7,225 nucleotides of DNA from an uncultured Romboutsia sp. (GCA_937880075.1 CALFLM010000036.1:1-7225); one strand, 5' to 3'. Numbered from the stretch's first letter, positions 1 through 6,582 are shown. Notes: generated by a model from the letters alone, not told the origin. Translations and numbers: made by a program.

Positions 1-13
1 TTTTTGAACAATA

Positions 14-61
14 CAAAATAATAACTTTACTTAATGAAGTATTTTAATTAAAACAGATATA
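14..61. repeat. Left copy of a 48-base inverted repeat that recurs at the window's right end
   Basis: Positions 14-61 match the reverse complement of 7178-7225 at 46 of 48 positions. The two differences are T31 against C (opposite G7208) and G56 against T (opposite A7183). The unit contains a small hairpin, TACTT-AATG-AAGTA (28-41), followed by TTTT and a 12-base palindrome, TTTTAATTAAAA (42-53). The match stops at 61. Its outer limit cannot be set, because the right copy runs off the window, so bases 1-13 may also belong to the repeat. Possible explanations are the ends of a mobile or invertible segment, or two copies of a dispersed intergenic repeat. No transposase lies between the copies. 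Confidence 0.85.
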
Positions 62-89
62 CATATTTAACTATAAATTCACATTTATT

Positions 90-137
90 ATAAGATTTTA
101 TAAATATCTAATTAAATGAAAAAGTACCAAATCTTAT
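90..137. repeat. 9-base inverted repeat, possible weak hairpin
   Basis: ATAAGATTT (90-98) is the exact reverse complement of AAATCTTAT (129-137), with a 30-base loop, and TTT follows. It could be a weak terminator for a gene left of the window or part of the leader described next. The stem has only two G-C pairs and the loop is long, so function is doubtful. Confidence 0.3.
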
Positions 138-149
138 TTTATATATTAA

Positions 150-170
150 GGGATTATAAATTATAATCCC
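150..170 (+). repeat. Perfect short palindrome or hairpin at the 5' side of the candidate RNA
   Basis: GGGATTATAA (150-159) and TTATAATCCC (161-170) are perfectly complementary around a central A160. As RNA this gives about 8 pairs closed by a 5-base loop. It lies immediately before the GC-enriched stretch and may be its 5' stem. No T-run follows, so it is not an intrinsic terminator by itself. Confidence 0.5.
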
Positions 171-280
171 AACTGTTAATGATTTGAGCAATAGATGAAT
201 AAGTAGCGGTAGGAAGGATATATCGTTGGCGACATGAAATATTTTGCCAACAGGTTGCTGAGGTAAAGCGAATTTTTTAT
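171..280 (+). ncRNA. Candidate structured RNA or cis-regulatory leader, class not recognised
   Basis: Bases 181-270 contain 37 G or C out of 90, far above the surrounding intergenic DNA, and are purine-rich. In AT-rich genomes such islands between genes commonly mark structured RNA. A possible fold is a three-way arrangement. AGCAAT (187-192) pairs with GTTGCT (254-259). CGGTA (207-211) pairs with TATCG (221-225). GTTGGC (225-230) pairs with GCCAAC (246-251), extended by G231-T245 and A232-T244. CAACTGTT (170-177) could instead pair with AACAGGTTG (249-257, one bulge), competing with two of these stems. A T-run (273-278) follows. It lies 130 bases upstream of the ATPase gene in the same direction. 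I compared it from memory with T-box, SAM, TPP, FMN, lysine, purine, cobalamin, c-di-GMP, c-di-AMP, ZTP, guanidine, fluoride and glmS cores and found none. Direction is inferred from the downstream gene. Confidence 0.45.
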
Positions 281-396
281 TTATATTCCATATAATAGTT
301 CACATTATAGATAAATAATTCAAAATAATTAATAAATATATAATACGAGTAACAAATTGATATTATAATTAATATTTTAGAATAGATAGATAATCT

Positions 397-402
397 AGGA
401 GG
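397..402 (+). promoter_or_regulatory. Ribosome binding site AGGAGG
   Basis: AGGAGG lies 7 bases before the ATG at 410. This is close to ideal and fixes the start of the ATPase gene. A TATAAT at 364-369 could be its -10 box, but no convincing -35 lies 16-18 bases upstream, so I do not claim a promoter there. Confidence 0.85.
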
Positions 403-409
403 TTTATAT

Positions 410-1486
410 ATGGAAGGTAAAATAAGAAAGGTATTCCCGGGAGCCAATACCGCTAACGGTTCATTTAACTTTTTTGATAATATAATTCAAGATGATATAA
501 ATAGAATATTTTGCTTCAAAGGAGGACCAGGAGTAGGAAAATCATCATTAATGAAAAAGATTGCTCAAGAATTTATTGATAGGGGATATGATGTTGAATT
601 ACATCATTGTACATCTGATCCAAGCTCATTAGATGCTTTACTAATAAAAAAATTAGGGATAGTTTTATTAGATGGAACATCACCTCATATTGTAGACCCT
701 AAAGATCCAGGTGCTGTTGATGAAATAGTTAACTTAGGTGAATTTTGGAATGTAGACAATTTAGAAAAAAATAAAGATGAAATAATAGAAATTGGAAAAG
801 ATATTAGTACATCATTTAGAAGAGCATATAAATTTTTAAAATCTGCAGAGCCAATATACTTTGATATAGAAGAAAAATATCGCAATTCTATGAACTTTGG
901 AAAAGTTAATTTATTAGTAGATGAATTTATAGAAAAATTATTTAAAGAAACTTCTAATTCTGGGCAATATAAAAAGGAAAGACATTTATTTGGAACAGCT
1001 ATAACACCGATTGGTCATATAGATTATACTGATAGTATACTGAGTCAAGTTAAAAAGATATATTATTTAAATGGGGAAATAGGTACTGGGAAGACTACAT
1101 TTCTAACAAAGGTATATGAGAAAGCAGTACAAAAAGGTATGAGTGTAGAAGTATATCATTATCCATTAATTAAAGAAAAAATAGAAACTATAATAATAAA
1201 AGATTTAGACATAGCTATAACAGTAAGTCGTATATTTGAAGATAGTGAAAAGATAGATTTTAATCAATTTATAGATAAAGATAAATTATCTAAATATCAA
1301 GAAGAAATAGATTTTGATAAAAAGATTTTTAATGAGTTAATAAATTATGCAATATCAAACTTAAAAAAGGCTAAAGCTAAACATGATATAATAGAAGCAT
1401 GTTATGTACCAAATATGAATTTTGAAGAGATAGAAAAATTAAGAGAAGAATTAGTAAAAAGAATATTAAAATATGAAAATAATTAA
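410..1486 (+). CDS. Tandem P-loop ATPase of the PRK06851 type (function unknown)
   Basis: This is a 358-residue cytoplasmic protein with two nucleotide-binding domains in one chain. The first Walker A motif is GGPGVGKS (residues 38-45, Lys44) and the second is GEIGTGKT (222-229, Lys228). Between them are the blocks HHCTSD (about 66-71) and DGTSPHIVDP (about 88-97), then a helical, charged linker of about 100 residues. The N-terminal MEGKIRKVFPGANTANG and the DGTxPHIVDPxxPGAVDEI stretch are what I recall of a clostridial family annotated only as ATPase or hypothetical protein (PRK06851), about 360 residues long, so this copy is full length. No membrane segment or signal peptide is seen. The substrate or partner is unknown; ATP binding is inferred from the motifs. 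It is alone in its unit, with a 400-base leader holding a candidate RNA and a strong terminator behind it. Confidence 0.9.
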   Translation: MEGKIRKVFPGANTANGSFNFFDNIIQDDINRIFCFKGGPGVGKSSLMKKIAQEFIDRGYDVELHHCTSDPSSLDALLIKKLGIVLLDGTSPHIVDPKDPGAVDEIVNLGEFWNVDNLEKNKDEIIEIGKDISTSFRRAYKFLKSAEPIYFDIEEKYRNSMNFGKVNLLVDEFIEKLFKETSNSGQYKKERHLFGTAITPIGHIDYTDSILSQVKKIYYLNGEIGTGKTTFLTKVYEKAVQKGMSVEVYHYPLIKEKIETIIIKDLDIAITVSRIFEDSEKIDFNQFIDKDKLSKYQEEIDFDKKIFNELINYAISNLKKAKAKHDIIEACYVPNMNFEEIEKLREELVKRILKYENN

Positions 1487-1520
1487 CAATAAGAATGCAA
1501 ATTAAAAATATAATAGTTTT

Positions 1521-1564
1521 TATAAAAGGCTATGTTAAATAAATTAGTTACATAGCCTTTTATA
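1521..1564. terminator. Strong hairpin terminator, probably bidirectional
   Basis: TATAAAAGGCTATGT (1521-1535) pairs perfectly over 15 bases with ACATAGCCTTTTATA (1550-1564), with a 14-base loop. The GC-containing core GGCTATGT is bordered by an A-run on the left and a T-run on the right, so either strand can yield a stem followed by U residues. It lies 35 bases after the ATPase stop and separates that gene from the pilus operon. Confidence 0.85.
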
Positions 1565-1589
1565 AATATAGTTTATAATGCATTAAAAT

Positions 1590-1617
1590 TTAACATATGA
1601 ATTTATATTAATACTAT
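1590..1617 (+). promoter_or_regulatory. Possible sigma-A-type promoter of the pilus operon
   Basis: TTAACA (1590-1595, 5 of 6 to TTGACA) and TACTAT (1612-1617, 4 of 6 to TATAAT) are separated by 16 bases. They lie about 65 bases before the first pilus gene and after the terminator. The region is so AT-rich that chance matches are common. An alternative -10, TATAAT at 1574-1579, has no -35 partner. I see no c-di-GMP riboswitch in the 118 bases between terminator and gene. Confidence 0.3.
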
Positions 1618-1682
1618 ACAATATTTAATACTTTAAAAATAGAACAATACAAAATAAAAATAAAATGTAAGAGGTATGTGGT

Positions 1683-2363
1683 ATGAAAAGGAATTATATG
1701 TCTATAATACTTATTGTATTTATAGCAGGTTTATTAATTGGAATCTTAATTAAAGACTATAATAAACAAGAGTCTTTATATATAAATAAGGACAAGCTTA
1801 TTAAAAAAGAGATAAAAAGTACTCAAAAATCTATCAAAGCTATGAATAAAGAAAGGATAAAAATAGAAAAAGAAATAGAAAATTTAAAATCGAAAAATCA
1901 AGATTCTAAAGTTGAAAATCAAGTAAATACTCTAAAAGAAGTTTTAGGGTATGTTGATGTAAAAGGAAGTGGTTTACTAATAAATATAGATGCAATTAAT
2001 GATGAAATAGGAAACATAGCAAACTCTGTAGATTACAATAAAGTTTTATTAAATATAGTTAATGAAATAAAAGTAAATGGAGGAGAGTACATATCTATAA
2101 ACAATCAGAGATTGAATCAATATTCAGAAATTTCTTTGGCAGGAAGTCATATAAATATAAATTCTACACCAATAGCACAACCCTATAATATTAATGTAAT
2201 AGGAGATATTGATAAATTAACTGATTATATTAATAAGAAAAATACATATTTAGATAGTATAGAAAAGAATTATCAATTAAAAGTTGAAACTAAAATTGAA
2301 AAAAATATAACTATAGAAAAAATGAGTATAATAAATAAATTAGAGTATATAGAGGGTGAATAA
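1683..2363 (+). CDS. DUF881 family membrane protein, first gene of the pilus operon
   Basis: This is a 226-residue protein with one N-terminal membrane helix (about residues 7-23), a highly charged Lys/Glu-rich segment likely to be a coiled coil (about 30-87), and a C-terminal extracytoplasmic domain. That domain carries the DUF881 signature: NEIKVNGGEYISINNQRL (127-144), then a conserved AG-xxI-xxN block and PYNINVIGD. DUF881 proteins are common in Firmicutes and Actinobacteria, often near division genes, and have no assigned activity. The operon position is unusual: the stop overlaps the start of pilB by 8 bases, so the two are probably translated together. By layout (helix, coiled coil, alpha/beta domain) it could stand in for PilN or PilO, which align the assembly machine in other type IV pilus systems. 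That role is inferred. The start is supported by AAGAGGT (1669-1675), 8 bases before the ATG. Confidence 0.88.
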   Translation: MKRNYMSIILIVFIAGLLIGILIKDYNKQESLYINKDKLIKKEIKSTQKSIKAMNKERIKIEKEIENLKSKNQDSKVENQVNTLKEVLGYVDVKGSGLLINIDAINDEIGNIANSVDYNKVLLNIVNEIKVNGGEYISINNQRLNQYSEISLAGSHININSTPIAQPYNINVIGDIDKLTDYINKKNTYLDSIEKNYQLKVETKIEKNITIEKMSIINKLEYIEGE

Positions 2364-3639
2364 TATTATATTAGAAAAACATACATTACCTATTTTAAAA
2401 AGTGAAAAGATATTAAAGAAGAATAAATTATTAACTATTCAAAATATTGATAAGGATTTTGAATTAGAAAATAGCAAAGAATATAAAAGTGTTACTTCAA
2501 ATTTACATGAAGATTATGCAAGAATCCAATTTAGAGAAATTTTGACAAAAGCTATTCATAAAGGTGCAAGTGATATACATATAGAGCCATTTGAGGACGA
2601 AATATTAGTAAGAATTAGAGTTGATGGTCAATTAAGAAAAATATTAACTATAGATATGGAATCCTATTCATTTTTATTAACTGTTATAAAATTGGACTCA
2701 GGTATGAATATTACAGAGAAAAGATTACCTCAAGATGGTAGGATGGATAAAAAAATAGATGACATTATAGCAGATATTAGAACATCAACTATACCAACAA
2801 TATATGGAGAAAAAATAGTTCTTAGGATATTAAATAGACAGCCATTTATAAAAGAAAAGTCTGAACTAGGATTTTCAAAACGAGCTATAGAAAAAATAGA
2901 AAATATAATAAATAAGAAATCAGGAATATTATTAGTAACTGGCTCTACAGGAAGTGGGAAGACTACAACAGTTTATTCAATATTAAATGATTTATTAAAC
3001 AGTAAGAAAAACATAATGACAATAGAAGATCCTGTAGAGTATAAAATAAAAGGCATAAATCAAATACAAGTGAATAATAAAATAGGTTTAACATTTGATG
3101 TAGGTCTTAGATCAATACTTAGACAAGATCCTGATATTATAATGATTGGAGAAATAAGAGATGTAGAAACAGCAAAAATAGCAATAAGAGCTGCCTCAAC
3201 AGGGCATTTAGTAATAAGTACGATGCACACCAATGATACTATATCATCAATCAATAGGCTTATTGAAATGGAATTGCCACCATACTTAATAAGCTCAACT
3301 CTTATAGGAATAATATCTCAAAAACTAGTAAGAAAGATATGTAACAATTGTAATCACAGTATTATTATAAAAGATGACTTAGATAAAGAAATAAATACAA
3401 ATATGGGAATAGAATGTGATGAATGTGAAGATACAGGATATCATGGAAGAACTGCGATGTACGAAATTTTAGAGATAAATGAAAATTTAAAAAAACATAT
3501 AAATAATTGGACTAATAATAGTAATATATCAAATATTGCAATGAAATATGAAATGATAACCTTTGAAGATAGTGCTAAATATTTAATAGAAAATGATATA
3601 ACTACACAAGAAGAGTGTGGCATACTAGAGGGTATATGA
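2356..3639 (+). CDS. pilB: PilB/GspE-type pilus assembly ATPase, short form
   Basis: This is the cytoplasmic hexameric ATPase that powers pilin polymerisation through PilC. All family motifs are present: the N2 domain (ASDIHIEP, about residues 74-81), Walker A GSTGSGKT (196-203, Lys202), the Asp box with EDPVE (224-228), Walker B with GEIRD (265-269), the His box (STGHLV, His284, to MHTN at 290-293), and a zinc-binding tetracysteine pair, C329-x2-C332 and C354-x2-C357. The zinc site and sequence favour an extension ATPase over PilT. At 427 residues it is well short of the usual 550 or so: about 55 residues of low-similarity sequence precede N2 where a GspE/MshE N-terminal domain normally sits. 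The GTG at 2356 directly abuts AGAGG with no spacer, so translation probably depends on coupling to the DUF881 gene. ATT at 2365, 8 bases after GAGG, is an alternative start. Confidence 0.95.
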   Translation: MNNIILEKHTLPILKSEKILKKNKLLTIQNIDKDFELENSKEYKSVTSNLHEDYARIQFREILTKAIHKGASDIHIEPFEDEILVRIRVDGQLRKILTIDMESYSFLLTVIKLDSGMNITEKRLPQDGRMDKKIDDIIADIRTSTIPTIYGEKIVLRILNRQPFIKEKSELGFSKRAIEKIENIINKKSGILLVTGSTGSGKTTTVYSILNDLLNSKKNIMTIEDPVEYKIKGINQIQVNNKIGLTFDVGLRSILRQDPDIIMIGEIRDVETAKIAIRAASTGHLVISTMHTNDTISSINRLIEMELPPYLISSTLIGIISQKLVRKICNNCNHSIIIKDDLDKEINTNMGIECDECEDTGYHGRTAMYEILEINENLKKHINNWTNNSNISNIAMKYEMITFEDSAKYLIENDITTQEECGILEGI

Positions 3640-3640
3640 T

Positions 3641-4741
3641 ATGCAAGAAACCAAATATATGCATAAAGATAATGCAAAAAGCAAGTCTAATTTTAAAAAA
3701 TCTAATCAAAAAATAAAATCTAAAGAATTAAAGGTACTATGTAAACAAATGAGCATATTACTCAAATCAGGATGTGAAATTACAAGAATACTAAATATAC
3801 TACATAATCAATCAAATAAAAAGTTGAAAAGTGCAATAAAAGAAGTTTCCATAAATATTCAAAGTGGTAATAATATAACTGAATCATTTGAAAAAACAAA
3901 TTTATTTTCAAGTTTTTTTATAAATATGTTACGAGCAGGAGAGTTAAGTGGAAACCTAGATAAGATTATGAATGATTTAGCTAAATACTACGAAAGTGAA
4001 GAAAAGCTTAAATCTAAAATTATTAACATATCTATATACCCAATAATTTTAATAATAATGTCTATGTTATCAGGAGTTTTTATACTATTATTTATAATTC
4101 CTAATTTTGAAATGATATTCGAAGCTAATGGCATAAACCCACCATTATTAACTAAGATACTTATAGGTGCATCAGTTTTTGTTAGAGAAAAGTATCTATA
4201 TATATTTTTTATATCTTTAATTTCAATATTATCAATTTATTATCTAATCAAATATAACTCAAAAGCAAAATACATTAAGGATAAATTAAAGTTAAAAATT
4301 CCATTTATAAATCAAATGATGATATTGCTAATTACAATTAGATTTTGTAGAGTACTAAACATATTAGTTGAAAGTGGTGTTCAAATTGTGGAGGCAATAG
4401 ATATATCATCTAGAGTTGTAGATAACGTTTTTGTATATGAAAAACTTTCAATATCAAGAGAGCATATAAGAAGAGGAAATGATATAAGTTACTCTATAAG
4501 TAAATCAGAAGTTTTCTCGAATTCATTTATATCAATGCTAAGAATAGGAGAAGAAAGTGGTAGATTAGATGATACTTTAAGTGTAGCTAATAATTTTTAT
4601 AGTGAAGAACTAAATATAAAAATTGAAAAAACTATGAAATCAGCAGAGCCTATGGTAACAGTAGTAATAGGATTAGTTATAGGATTGTTTATAATTGCTA
4701 TGGTAATACCGATGTTTGATGCAATAAACTCAATTCAATAA
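3641..4741 (+). CDS. pilC: PilC/GspF-type inner-membrane platform protein
   Basis: This is a 366-residue polytopic protein that anchors the assembly ATPase and passes pilin subunits into the growing fibre. It has the family's two-repeat T2SSF layout. Repeat 1 begins near residue 30 (LSILLKSGCEITRIL) and contains GELSG (100-104). Repeat 2 begins near 235 (FCRVLNILVESGVQIVEAI) and contains GEESG (303-307). Membrane helices are likely at about 132-158 (after a conserved YP), 185-204 and 339-358 (after the EP pair at 336-337). Length is near the family norm of about 400, with a short Lys-rich N-terminus. The ATG lies 1 base after the pilB stop, with AGAGGG about 8 bases upstream inside pilB, indicating tight co-translation. 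No key residue appears to be missing. Confidence 0.95.
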   Translation: MQETKYMHKDNAKSKSNFKKSNQKIKSKELKVLCKQMSILLKSGCEITRILNILHNQSNKKLKSAIKEVSINIQSGNNITESFEKTNLFSSFFINMLRAGELSGNLDKIMNDLAKYYESEEKLKSKIINISIYPIILIIMSMLSGVFILLFIIPNFEMIFEANGINPPLLTKILIGASVFVREKYLYIFFISLISILSIYYLIKYNSKAKYIKDKLKLKIPFINQMMILLITIRFCRVLNILVESGVQIVEAIDISSRVVDNVFVYEKLSISREHIRRGNDISYSISKSEVFSNSFISMLRIGEESGRLDDTLSVANNFYSEELNIKIEKTMKSAEPMVTVVIGLVIGLFIIAMVIPMFDAINSIQ

Positions 4742-4753
4742 TTTAAAAATTTT

Positions 4754-4759
4754 AAGGAG
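4754..4759 (+). promoter_or_regulatory. Strong ribosome binding site of the prepilin gene
   Basis: AAGGAG lies 7 bases before the ATG at 4767. It is the best-spaced site in the pilus operon and the only one not embedded in the preceding gene. This fits a structural subunit needed in greater amount than the assembly proteins. Confidence 0.8.
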
Positions 4760-4766
4760 AGATTAT

Positions 4767-5180
4767 ATGAAATTTAAAAATTTACAAAAGAAAAAGAGAG
4801 CAGGATTTACGTTAGTAGAGATGGTTATAGTAGTTACTATATTAGGAATTTTATCTGGACTAGGATTTATGAAATTTGGAAATGTACAAGAAACATCAAG
4901 AAAAAATGCAGATTATATTGCAGCGGCCAATCTAGCAACAGCAGCTAATTTATATTTATTAGAAAATCCAAATATAAACTTAAATAATAAAACTATTAGT
5001 ATAGGTGAATTGAAAAAAGAAGGATATATAAATTCTATACCAAAATCTCAAAGTCAAAATAAAGAGTTTGTTATTAAAATTGTTGAGGTAGAAGAAGATG
5101 GAAAGAAAAGTGAAGAATTGAGAGTGTTGTGTGATTTAGAGGATGGAAATGAAGTTACTTTTTATCCTAAGCCAGAATAA
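4767..5180 (+). CDS. Type IV prepilin (only pilin of the operon)
   Basis: This is a 137-residue prepilin. The basic leader MKFKNLQKKKRAG (1-13) is followed by FTLVEMVIVVTILGIL, the class III signal. Cleavage is expected after Gly13, giving N-terminal Phe and the conserved Glu at mature position 5, and a mature protein of 124 residues. The hydrophobic helix spans about 14-35, followed by an alanine-rich amphipathic helix (about 48-65) and a small C-terminal domain with acidic and lysine-rich stretches. Only one cysteine is present, near the C-terminus (in VLCDLEDG), so the disulfide loop of classical type IVa pilins cannot form. It is the last gene of the operon. It may be the major subunit of this locus or a minor one used with pilins encoded elsewhere. 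The start is fixed by AAGGAG, 7 bases upstream. Confidence 0.95.
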   Translation: MKFKNLQKKKRAGFTLVEMVIVVTILGILSGLGFMKFGNVQETSRKNADYIAAANLATAANLYLLENPNINLNNKTISIGELKKEGYINSIPKSQSQNKEFVIKIVEVEEDGKKSEELRVLCDLEDGNEVTFYPKPE

Positions 5181-5514
5181 AAATATATCAAATGATGAAA
5201 ATGAAGATGATTGCTTATAATAAATTAGAAATATAGCAATAATTAAAAATGATAAGTGTCAATTAATAAGGAATAATCTTCTAATTATGCTAATAATAAA
5301 AAAACATGACAAGTTTAATCATAATTTATATTAATTTACTGAAAAATACAAAGAGGATTATAACATCTTAGCATAGAAAGTTTATAATTGAAGTAGAATG
5401 AAACATTATGCCAAAACTTAACACTATACATAAAAATAAGAAAATAATATGATAAATATAGAATCATTTAATAAAAAATGGTATAATAATAAATTGTACT
5501 TTTAAATTAAAAAC
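5181..5514. other. Non-coding gap between the prepilin and SEC-C genes
   Basis: These 334 bases contain stops in all three forward frames; the longest forward peptide I traced is about 21 codons with no ribosome binding site. A weak hairpin right after the prepilin (ATTGC at 5210-5214 with GCAAT at 5236-5240) has no T-run, so I cannot name a terminator for the pilus operon. TATGCTAA near 5287 and TTAGCATA near 5370 are complementary but far apart. The only functional signal I support is the promoter at 5479-5487. Confidence 0.6.
5479..5487 (+). promoter_or_regulatory. Extended -10 promoter of the SEC-C gene
   Basis: TGGTATAAT is a perfect extended -10 element (TGn plus TATAAT), 45 bases before the likely start codon. 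The -35 region 17 bases upstream (TAGAAT) is a poor match, as is usual for extended -10 promoters. This indicates that the downstream gene is transcribed independently of the pilus operon. Confidence 0.6.
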
Positions 5515-5532
5515 AAAGGAGTGAAACTCACA

Positions 5533-6567
5533 TTGCTAGGGAGAAACGAGTTATGCCCCTGTGGAAGTGGCAAAAAATATAAAAGATGTTGTTTAAATAA
5601 AGATGTTGTAGTAGACAGAGCGGGTAGAAAAGTTGGTACAGCTCAAAAACAATATTCAGAATTATATACTAGAATATATGAGTATTCGAGACAAGATAAG
5701 TTTAAAGAAGAATATGAAAAAGCTAAAGAGATGTTTTATATAATAGATGATGAAACAATAAATTCAAAGTTTGATAGGTTCTTCAATACTTACTTTATAC
5801 AAGATCATATAATGGAAAGTAAAAAAGTTATAACAGTTGCTTTCTATGAAGATAATAGAGATAAAGTTAATACAAATGAAGTTAACATATTAAGAAACTT
5901 ATTTGAATCATATGTAAGTGTTTATGAAGTCAAGGAAGTACTAGATGGAAAAATACTATTAAAAGATTGTTTAACTGAAAGAGAAGTTTATACAGAAGAT
6001 GTAAAACTATTAGCAGATTTCAAAGTAGGAAGTTCTATGATAGCGAGAATAGTAGATGTTGAAGACACTAGTATATTAATAGACATAACTATAAGTATAT
6101 CAGATGCAGTTAAAGATGTTGTAGTTAATGATATAAAAACTTTATTTGGTCAATATGAAGACTTATATAAAGATATGAATACTTTCTTAATACATCATAC
6201 TCATATACTATATAAATATATGCAACAATTATTAGAACCAAGTATAGCTGATTATTTAAAGAAGCAAAAAGAAGCAAAAATGGATAAATTAGCTGAAGTG
6301 GCTGTTACTGAAGATGATTGTAAAGTGTGTACAGTACTTAGACAAAATGTTGAAACTGAATATTTAAATTCTTGTATAGATTTCTGGAATGAGTTTAAAG
6401 AAGCTAACGGAGATGTAAAAGGTTCTGAAAATGGATGGGCTGCAGCTGTAGAATATCATATAAAAAAGGTTGCTGGACAAGTTATAACACAAGCTCAAAT
6501 ATCTAAAAAATATGAAATAAGCCCAAGTACTTTAGGAAAGAGATATAAAGATTTAAAAATATCTTAA
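5533..6567 (+). CDS. SEC-C zinc-motif protein with C-terminal helix-turn-helix-like segment
   Basis: This 344-residue protein opens with the SEC-C zinc motif CPCGSGKKYKRCC (Cys8, Cys10, Cys19, Cys20), the four-ligand pattern also found at the C-terminus of SecA. The middle is acidic and not recognised. It includes a beta-rich part around residues 110-200 and a second Cys pair, C263-x2-C266. The end, TQAQISKKYEISPSTLGKRYKDL, resembles a helix-turn-helix and is a pairing I recall in other clostridial SEC-C proteins. No membrane segment is seen, so it is probably cytoplasmic. A role in nucleic acid or protein binding is plausible but undetermined. For the start, AAAGGAG (5515-5521) is 11 bases before TTG 5533. 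The in-frame GTG at 5521 shares its G with that site and has no spacer, so I prefer TTG, which also gives the typical ML-GRNELCPC opening. Starting at GTG would give 348 residues. It has its own promoter and terminator. Confidence 0.88.
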   Translation: MLGRNELCPCGSGKKYKRCCLNKDVVVDRAGRKVGTAQKQYSELYTRIYEYSRQDKFKEEYEKAKEMFYIIDDETINSKFDRFFNTYFIQDHIMESKKVITVAFYEDNRDKVNTNEVNILRNLFESYVSVYEVKEVLDGKILLKDCLTEREVYTEDVKLLADFKVGSSMIARIVDVEDTSILIDITISISDAVKDVVVNDIKTLFGQYEDLYKDMNTFLIHHTHILYKYMQQLLEPSIADYLKKQKEAKMDKLAEVAVTEDDCKVCTVLRQNVETEYLNSCIDFWNEFKEANGDVKGSENGWAAAVEYHIKKVAGQVITQAQISKKYEISPSTLGKRYKDLKIS

Positions 6568-6582
6568 TATTTAATATGAAAT

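Noticed and set aside
251..272. Hammerhead-like string CTGAGG...CGAA near the end of the candidate RNA
   Set aside because: The required CTGATGA core and GAAA are not present and the flanking stems do not fit a hammerhead.
171..280. c-di-GMP riboswitch, which often controls clostridial pilus genes
   Set aside because: The candidate RNA lacks the conserved cores of either c-di-GMP class as I know them. It also precedes the ATPase gene and is separated from the pilus operon by a strong terminator.
685..885. 66-codon open frame on the minus strand inside the ATPase gene
   Set aside because: It lies wholly within a well-supported gene on the other strand, has no ribosome binding site, and its composition is that of an antisense shadow.
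6..1657. 16-base direct repeat GAACAATACAAAATAA at 6-21 and 1642-1657
   Set aside because: It is exact, but in DNA this AT-rich one such match across 7 kb is near chance expectation. The second copy has no inverted partner and no flanking structure. It would gain weight only if the outer end of the right repeat also carries it.
1565..1682. Riboswitch or structured leader before the pilus operon
   Set aside because: The 118 bases are almost purely A and T, with no GC-rich patch and no stable stem after the terminator.
3060..3677. Two minus-strand open frames (3060-3254 and 3441-3677) across the pilB region
   Set aside because: Both are antisense to a gene with all its catalytic motifs intact, and neither has a start signal.
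6256..6290. Short tandem repeat of AAGAAGCAAAA within the SEC-C gene
   Set aside because: It encodes an ordinary Lys/Glu/Ala-rich helix, has only two imperfect units, and keeps the frame.
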